Shown here: positions 34,484 through 39,304 of the stretch, piece by piece | How positions within the stretch are numbered: position 1 is the stretch's first letter | Layout: the number at the start of each line of letters is the position of its first letter | Source of the DNA: HGW-17 sp964516435 | Lineage (GTDB): Bacteria > Myxococcota_A > Polyangia > HGW-17 | Direction of reading: 5' to 3' | DNA length: 39,304 nucleotides | Assembly: GCA_964516435.1 (NCBI GenBank) | Contig: CAZEZP010000063.1 | Coordinates: 1 to 39,304, forward strand | The notes under the pieces: model-generated | Seen by the model: the letters and a program-made list of their open reading frames with translations, nothing else | The model's database searches: none | What the model was told of the DNA's origin: nothing | Made by a program: the position numbers and the translations under genes

Positions 34484-36652
34484 TTACACCGGCAGTTCCG
34501 AGAGAATCACCACGCAGGGACCTCTGAGCACGATGCGGGAACCCACCGGTTCCAGCGGCCCCTCGAGACGGATGGAGGGACGGGAGAAGAGGTCCGACGT
34601 ATCCAGCACGAGCCCCCAGGAAACGTCGGATGGCAGGAAGAATTCCACTTCGACGGGTTCCGCGCAGAAGAGGAATTCCATGCGCCGCACGAAGCGCCCC
34701 GGCCCCGCCGTGTGCCCCAGCCGCATGCCCAGGATGCGCAGCGGCGAGTCCCAGTCGATTTCCTCCGGGGAGGAAGGGCCGTGCCAGACCACGTCGGGAA
34801 TGCCGTCCGGCCCCGGTTTCCCGGTAAAGAACGCGGTGCGCCGCAGCGCCGGGCACTGCCTGCGCAAGCGGATCAGGTCCCGCGTGAATTCGTGCAGGTA
34901 CACGGCCTCGGCCTTGTCCCGCGGGTGATGGTGATCCACGCCGCCGGTATCGGGATCGAGCAGGTCCCAATGGAACCAGTTGGTCGGGTTGTCCTGGCAG
35001 TAGGCGTTGTTGTTGCCCTCCTGCGTCTTGCCGATCTCGTCCCCCATCGAAATCATGGGGACGCCCTGCGAGCAGAACAGCGTGGCCAGCAGGTTCTTCA
35101 TCTGGACCAGCCGCAAATTGCGGATGGGTGCATACGTGGTGGGACCCTCCACCCCATGGTTGAAGGAGTGGTTCACGTTCTCGCCGTCCTCGTTGTTCTC
35201 CCCGTTGGCATCGTTGTGCTTGTGGTTGTACGAGACGAGATCGCGCAGCGTGAAGCCATCGTGGCAGGTGATGAAATTGATGCCGTGGCGCGGCCCGCGG
35301 GGGCCGTAGAGATCCGAGGAACCCGCCAGCCGGGTGGCCAGTTCGCTGATGCGCGCCTGACCGGTGAGCCAGAAGCGGCGCACATCGTCGCGGAAGCGTC
35401 CGTTCCACTCGGACCAGGAGGTACCGGGAAAGGAGCCCACCTGATAGGCCCCGCCGGCATCCCACGCCTCGGCAATCAGTTTCACCCCGCGCAGGATGGG
35501 ATCCTCCGCGATGCGCTCCACGAGGGGCGGACGATCCATGAGCGTGCCGTCCTGGTCACGCCCGAGAATGCTCGCCAGATCGAAGCGGAATCCGTCCACC
35601 CGCATCTCCACCACCCAGTAGCGCAGCACGTCGAGGATGAATTCGCGCACGAACGGATGATTGCAGTTGAAGGTGTTGCCGCAGCCGCTGTAATTCTTGT
35701 ACTTCGATTTATCCTCGTCCAGCAGGTAGTAGATGCGGTTGTCCAGGCCGCGAAACGACAGCGTGGGGCCGGATTCGTCGCCCTCGGCCGTGTGGTTGAA
35801 CACGATGTCCAGGATGACCTCCATCCCGTACCGGTGGCAGGCGTCGATGAAGCGCTTGCATTCGCGCACCTCGCAGCCGGGCGCCCGGCGCGTGCCGTAT
35901 TCCGGGTGCACCGCCACGAACGCCAGCGTGGAATAGCCCCAGTAGTTCACCAGCCGCTCGCCGTTGACGGGGTTGATGTGCACGTTTTCGTGCGGCGCGA
36001 AGGCCTGGATGGGAAGCAATTCGATGGCGCTCACTCCCAGGTCGCGCAGGTAGGGAAGCTTTTCAATGAAAGCATCGAAGGTGCCACGGAATTGGGTGCG
36101 GGAGCTGGGGTCCTTCGTGAATCCCGCCAGGTGCGCTTCATAGATGACGGTGTCCTCCCAGGGAATTCGCAGAAACCGGTTGTCCTTCCAGGGATGGGCA
36201 TCGTCGAGCACCAGCGAGCGGGGCGCATCGAACGGGCATTCATGGCGGAAACCCGCCACGTTCCAGTCGTAATCGCCCACGATGGCGCGGGCATACGGGT
36301 CCACGAGAATTTTAGATCCATCGAAGCGGTGGCCATTCTCCGGTTCGAAGGGGCCGTCGGCCTGCCAGGCGTACACCTGCCCCTGCCCGATCCCTTCCAC
36401 GAACACGGACCAGACATCGCCGAACCTATGCATTTCCGGCACCAGTTCGATCACACGGTCCGGCGCCGGAGCGTTCTCGTGGGGAAACAGCAGCAGGCGC
36501 ACCGCCGTGGCGTGGCGGGAAAAGAGCGAGAAGCGCACGCCGTTGTGCCGCACGGAAATTCCCAATGGCATGGGGCGGGCCCGGCGGATTCGGATGCTTC
36601 CGCCGGATTTGCGCCGGGGTTCCTTCAGATTTCCGGATGCCTTCGTGCCCAA
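34484..36652 (-). CDS. glgX: Glycogen debranching enzyme (GH13 isoamylase family)
   Basis: A cytosolic alpha-1,6-glucosidase acting on glycogen or limit dextrin, 722 residues. The N-terminal CBM48-like domain (PLGISVRHNGVRFSLFSRHA) is followed by a GH13 barrel. Its four conserved regions are visible: DIVFNHTAEGD, VDGFRFDLASI with nucleophile Asp358, LIAEAWDAGG with acid Glu395, and FITCHDGFTLRDLVSY with Asp465. The GlgX/TreX signatures YNHKHNDANGENNEDGEN and NPTNWFHWD are also present. The start is likely TTG 36652, with GGAGGTGA five bases upstream; GTG 36664 and GTG 36658 in the same frame are alternatives. No other glycogen gene is adjacent. Confidence 0.95.
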   Translation of the reverse strand: MGTKASGNLKEPRRKSGGSIRIRRARPMPLGISVRHNGVRFSLFSRHATAVRLLLFPHENAPAPDRVIELVPEMHRFGDVWSVFVEGIGQGQVYAWQADGPFEPENGHRFDGSKILVDPYARAIVGDYDWNVAGFRHECPFDAPRSLVLDDAHPWKDNRFLRIPWEDTVIYEAHLAGFTKDPSSRTQFRGTFDAFIEKLPYLRDLGVSAIELLPIQAFAPHENVHINPVNGERLVNYWGYSTLAFVAVHPEYGTRRAPGCEVRECKRFIDACHRYGMEVILDIVFNHTAEGDESGPTLSFRGLDNRIYYLLDEDKSKYKNYSGCGNTFNCNHPFVREFILDVLRYWVVEMRVDGFRFDLASILGRDQDGTLMDRPPLVERIAEDPILRGVKLIAEAWDAGGAYQVGSFPGTSWSEWNGRFRDDVRRFWLTGQARISELATRLAGSSDLYGPRGPRHGINFITCHDGFTLRDLVSYNHKHNDANGENNEDGENVNHSFNHGVEGPTTYAPIRNLRLVQMKNLLATLFCSQGVPMISMGDEIGKTQEGNNNAYCQDNPTNWFHWDLLDPDTGGVDHHHPRDKAEAVYLHEFTRDLIRLRRQCPALRRTAFFTGKPGPDGIPDVVWHGPSSPEEIDWDSPLRILGMRLGHTAGPGRFVRRMEFLFCAEPVEVEFFLPSDVSWGLVLDTSDLFSRPSIRLEGPLEPVGSRIVLRGPCVVILSELPV

Positions 36653-36769
36653 GATCACCTCCACGGGAGGAAGAGATTACAGGAAAACCCTCTTTCGATG
36701 CCAGTTTTTGAATTCATCTGGCCCGGTACCGAAATGCATGCTACAAACCTTTCCGTCGGGAGGAAACCC

Positions 36770-38023
36770 ATGCGCATGCATCTTCCATTCTCTGCCATCC
36801 TCTTCGCATCGCTCCTGCTCGCCGCATCCTGCAATCCAGGGGGCGGCGGCCAGAACACGGGCTTCAATTCCGGAAACAATCAGGCGAACAACACCAACAA
36901 CAATCTGCCCAACGATCACGATGGCGACGGCTACCAGCCGGAGGACGGCGACTGCGACGACAACAACAATGCCGTGCATCCGTTCGCCCCCGAGATCTGT
37001 GGAGACGGCCTCGACAACAACTGCAACGGCAAGCGCGACATCGAGGAGCCGGACATGGACGGCGACGGCGTCACGGTATGCGATGGGGACTGCAACGACT
37101 ACGACAAGCGTATCGCCCCCACCAACATCGAGATGATGGGAGACAGCCTCGACAACAACTGCAACGGCGTCATCGACGAGCCCGAGCATCTGTGCGACTG
37201 CGCGCGCGACGAAACCACCCTGCAACTGTCCAACGTCGGCCCCAACGCCTCGCTGGGCGACGCGCTGGGCCTGTGCAACTCTTCCTGGCACGCCTCCGCC
37301 GTGGAGATCTCGGGCGCCCGGCAGTGGGCCATCATCAGTTACGACCCCGAAGGGCGCACCCCCAATGCCAACGGCTGGGGCGCCCTGCGGCCGATTCCTC
37401 CGAGAAAAGTGGATCCGGAAGATCCGGATTTGCCCGTGGGATGCCAAATGATTGCACTCTTCACGGGGATTGCGTTCAATCCCCAGCCCCAGGTGGACGA
37501 AACGGCGTCCGATCTCGGCCAGACCTGCCAGGATCCGGTCTCCATGATCGCCAACGCGGAAGCCGACGACCAGCCGGCCGAATGCCATGACATGACCCAG
37601 GTGAAACTGCGCCTGCGCGTGCCCGCCAATGCCGAGGGGATCGCCTTCGACTTCGTGTTCCTGTCCACGGAATATCCCGAGTGGGTGGGCTCCGAATTCA
37701 ACGACACGTTCTACGCGATGCTGCGCGACGAGACGACCAACGGCCCGCGCAACAACATTTCTTTCGATACCCGCAACAAGGCCATCACCGTCAACAACGA
37801 TTTCTTCAGTCCGGGAGCGCTCGATCTGACCGGCACCGGCTACGAGGGATCGGATGCCTCCTCCACGCCCTGGCTCACCACGCGCGCGCCCGTCGAACCC
37901 GGCTCCATCATCGAAATCATCTTCTCCATCCACGACGAAGGCGACGGCATCCTCGACTCGGCGGTGGTCATCGACAACTTCCGCTGGGTCAAGAAGGTCG
38001 ACGAAGTCATCACCATCCCGTAG
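36770..38023 (+). CDS. Lipoprotein with MopE-type motifs and choice-of-anchor L domain
   Basis: A 417-residue surface lipoprotein. Lipobox LAASC (Cys21) is followed by a Gly/Asn-rich linker (SGNNQANNTNNN). Two MopE-like metal-binding motifs come next: HDGDGYQPEDGDCDD with ICGDGLDNNCNGKRD, then MDGDGVTVCDGDCNDYDK with DSLDNNCNGVIDEPE. Residues about 150-410 form a choice-of-anchor L domain: IAFDFVFLSTEYPEWVGSEF, NDTFYAMLRDE, NNISFD, and near the end AVVIDNFRWVKKVDE. Family members are secreted and often surface-attached; their ligands are not established. ATG 36770 has GGGAGG (36758-36763). An extended -10 (TGCTACAAA, hexamer 36742-36747) may drive it. The 3' end overlaps recO by 14 bp, tail to tail. 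Confidence 0.9.
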   Translation: MRMHLPFSAILFASLLLAASCNPGGGGQNTGFNSGNNQANNTNNNLPNDHDGDGYQPEDGDCDDNNNAVHPFAPEICGDGLDNNCNGKRDIEEPDMDGDGVTVCDGDCNDYDKRIAPTNIEMMGDSLDNNCNGVIDEPEHLCDCARDETTLQLSNVGPNASLGDALGLCNSSWHASAVEISGARQWAIISYDPEGRTPNANGWGALRPIPPRKVDPEDPDLPVGCQMIALFTGIAFNPQPQVDETASDLGQTCQDPVSMIANAEADDQPAECHDMTQVKLRLRVPANAEGIAFDFVFLSTEYPEWVGSEFNDTFYAMLRDETTNGPRNNISFDTRNKAITVNNDFFSPGALDLTGTGYEGSDASSTPWLTTRAPVEPGSIIEIIFSIHDEGDGILDSAVVIDNFRWVKKVDEVITIP

Positions 38024-38744
38024 GACGGGAAAAAAGCTCATGGCACAGTCCCCTAGCCTGCAGGCGCAGGCCGTGGGCGGCCAGCCAGCGTTCCAGCAGG
38101 CGCATGAGGCCGGCGGCATCGGGCAAGGGTGCCTGTGCCTCGTGCAGCGCCTGCGTCCAGGCGGGATTCCATGCGGGAAGTTCGCCGGGAGGTGCGCACG
38201 CCGGGCACACGACGCCGCCCGCGCCGGCATGGAACCGCCAGTTTCCCACGGGAGAAGCCTGGCAGCGCACGCAGGCGTCCACCTGCGGAACGATGCCGGC
38301 CAGGCGAAAAACGCCCATCTCGAAGACATACCAGTCCCGCCACGCGGGAGTTTCCGGATGGCCCAGGCGCGCCAGGAAGGTTTCCATCCAATCGAACAAT
38401 TCGGGAACCGGTTCCTCCGGCGGGCAGAACTCGCGCACCAGTTCCGTGGCATACTGCCCCGCCACCATGCGCGACGCAGAGGCCAGCAACCGGGGATGCC
38501 CCGTTGCGATTTCCATTTCTTCCAGCGTCCAGAGGGAGGAGCGCCCGGGCGGCCGCACCCGGCCCCGGTACAGGATGCAGGGCGCGAAACCACCCTGGAA
38601 ACGCCGGCGGCTCTTGCGCGCGCCACGGGCGAAGGCATCGATGCGTCCTTTTTCGCGGGTCAGCAGGGACACCACGAGATCGCTCTCTCCTGTTTGCACC
38701 CTGCGCACCACGAAAGCCGATACATCCAGCGAATCCGATCGCAT
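38010..38744 (-). CDS. recO: DNA repair protein RecO
   Basis: RecO helps load RecA on SSB-coated gaps in the RecFOR pathway. The 244 residues show the N-terminal OB-fold: SAFVVRRVQTGESDLVVSLL, then TREKGRIDAFARGARKSR, and FAPCILYRGRV. The helical domain follows. Zinc-type cysteines CVRC and CPAC lie in VDACVRCQASPVG and VVCPACAPP. ATG 38744 was chosen because the protein then starts at the usual family position and AAGGTG lies upstream; in-frame ATGs further upstream have no family support. The gap 38745-38934 holds only its promoter region and an inverted repeat at the recombinase stop codon. Confidence 0.92.
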   Translation of the reverse strand: MRSDSLDVSAFVVRRVQTGESDLVVSLLTREKGRIDAFARGARKSRRRFQGGFAPCILYRGRVRPPGRSSLWTLEEMEIATGHPRLLASASRMVAGQYATELVREFCPPEEPVPELFDWMETFLARLGHPETPAWRDWYVFEMGVFRLAGIVPQVDACVRCQASPVGNWRFHAGAGGVVCPACAPPGELPAWNPAWTQALHEAQAPLPDAAGLMRLLERWLAAHGLRLQARGLCHELFSRPTGW

Positions 38745-38921
38745 GCCAAACACCTTTTTTGCAGTCAAATCCTTACATCCTTCCGCCAAACCACTGTCTG
38801 GTCCGAAAAGATGCCCCCCTTGCGCAATGTGAACGGACCTCCCCGCACTTTTCAAGGAAACCATTGATTGAACCAAATCGTCCAGATCTGATGCGGATCC
38901 CGCGATGCCGAACTACCAACT

Positions 38922-38938
38922 TTGACGAACTTTGTCAA
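38922..38938. repeat. Inverted repeat at the end of the recombinase gene
   Basis: TTGAC (38922-38926) and GTCAA (38934-38938) flank a 7-base centre and overlap the recombinase stop codon. It may be a recombination core, a weak hairpin or chance. Confidence 0.25.
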
Positions 38939-39304
38939 GAACGGGCCTCGAGTTGCGGCAGCAGTTGCACCGCCTTCTGCGTGGTGTTCAAAGCCGCGTG
39001 CGCATAGAGCGAAGTCATCTCCAGCGTCGAATGCCCCAGCACCTGCGCCACCACCACCAGATCCACCCCGTTCTGCAGCAGCCAGGAAGCGCACGTGTGC
39101 CGCAGGAGATGCGGATGCACGCTTCGCGAAATCCCCGCCTTCTTGCCCGCCTGCTGCAGGCGGAAGTGCAGTCTGCAGACCTTCAGGGGGAACACCCGGT
39201 CATCCGGATGGGCATTGGCCGGGCGCAGTTTCTCGAGCACCGCGCGCGCCGCCGGCGCCAGCGGCACCAGCCGCGATTTCCCCGTCTTCGTGCCCTCCTG
39301 CAGC
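38935..39304 (-). CDS. Tyrosine recombinase/integrase, C-terminal part
   Basis: A frame running off the right edge; its 5' part is outside the window. The ~123 visible residues carry the catalytic half of the tyrosine recombinase domain: a TKTGKSRLVPLAP hinge, HPHLLRHTCASWLLQNGVDL with the His-x-x-Arg-His motif, VAQVLGHSTLEMTSLYAH with the Gly-His and the catalytic Tyr. The tail AALNTTQKAVQLLPQLEARS is short. Phage-type or integron/XerC-like members both fit, so the exact role cannot be told. It is the only mobility gene in the window. Confidence 0.85.
   Translation of the reverse strand, partial: LQEGTKTGKSRLVPLAPAARAVLEKLRPANAHPDDRVFPLKVCRLHFRLQQAGKKAGISRSVHPHLLRHTCASWLLQNGVDLVVVAQVLGHSTLEMTSLYAHAALNTTQKAVQLLPQLEARS

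Noticed and set aside
34712..36769. Apparent long N-terminal extension of the choice-of-anchor L protein
   Set aside because: It runs antisense to glgX; the true start at 36770 has a good ribosome binding site followed at once by a lipoprotein signal peptide.

Overview
The window is GC-rich, densely packed bacterial chromosome. The gene set (Hanks-type Ser/Thr kinase, many lipoproteins with Asn-rich linkers, calcium-binding and MopE-like repeats, VWA and RCC1 proteins, an Rnf complex, Rex, RNase J) suggests a Gram-negative relative of the Myxococcota or other former Deltaproteobacteria. That placement is inference from gene style; no rRNA or tRNA gene was found to anchor it.

Layout. 1-6950 (+): tail of a probable rnfG, rnfE, a DUF1232/YkvA-like protein, a Ser/Thr kinase, a secreted alpha-helical repeat protein, and a Tex-like S1 protein behind its own promoter. 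6946-8232 (+): coaBC, meeting head-on (103-bp overlap) a minus-strand pair of lgt-family gene and large VWA lipoprotein. 11558-16978 (-): dnaK, an RlmN/Cfr-like radical SAM protein, an FHA-like membrane protein and 1-pyrroline-5-carboxylate dehydrogenase. The last is divergent from a LysR regulator, with an array of operator half-sites between them. 18135-24307 (-): a tightly packed run of PAS/HisKA protein without ATPase domain, small protein, RNase J, Cys-rich lipoprotein, nucleoside kinase and small lipoprotein; several junctions are 4-bp ATGA overlaps. 24410-31336 (-): a lipoprotein, two adjacent thioredoxin-fold envelope proteins, a DUF7151/collagen-like/RCC1 lipoprotein, a membrane-anchored unknown, Rex and another lipoprotein. 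31522-34480 (+): leuS and a Nudix hydrolase. 34484-36652 (-): glgX. 36770-38023 (+): a MopE-motif/choice-of-anchor-L lipoprotein. 38010-38744 (-): recO. 38935 to the edge (-): the C-terminal part of a tyrosine recombinase.

Themes. Eight predicted lipoproteins occur in 39 kb, together with an Lgt-family protein whose signature residues are substituted. Redox functions recur (Rnf, Rex, two CxxC envelope proteins, proline catabolism). The most unusual assemblies are the ATPase-less PAS/HisKA protein translationally coupled to RNase J, the divergent RlmN-like protein, and the mosaic surface lipoproteins. Most of the window reads as ordinary core genome with lineage-specific envelope genes. The only mobility gene is the recombinase cut off at the right edge. 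I see no CRISPR array, insertion sequence or recognisable RNA gene. No gene-free stretch exceeds about 260 bp.
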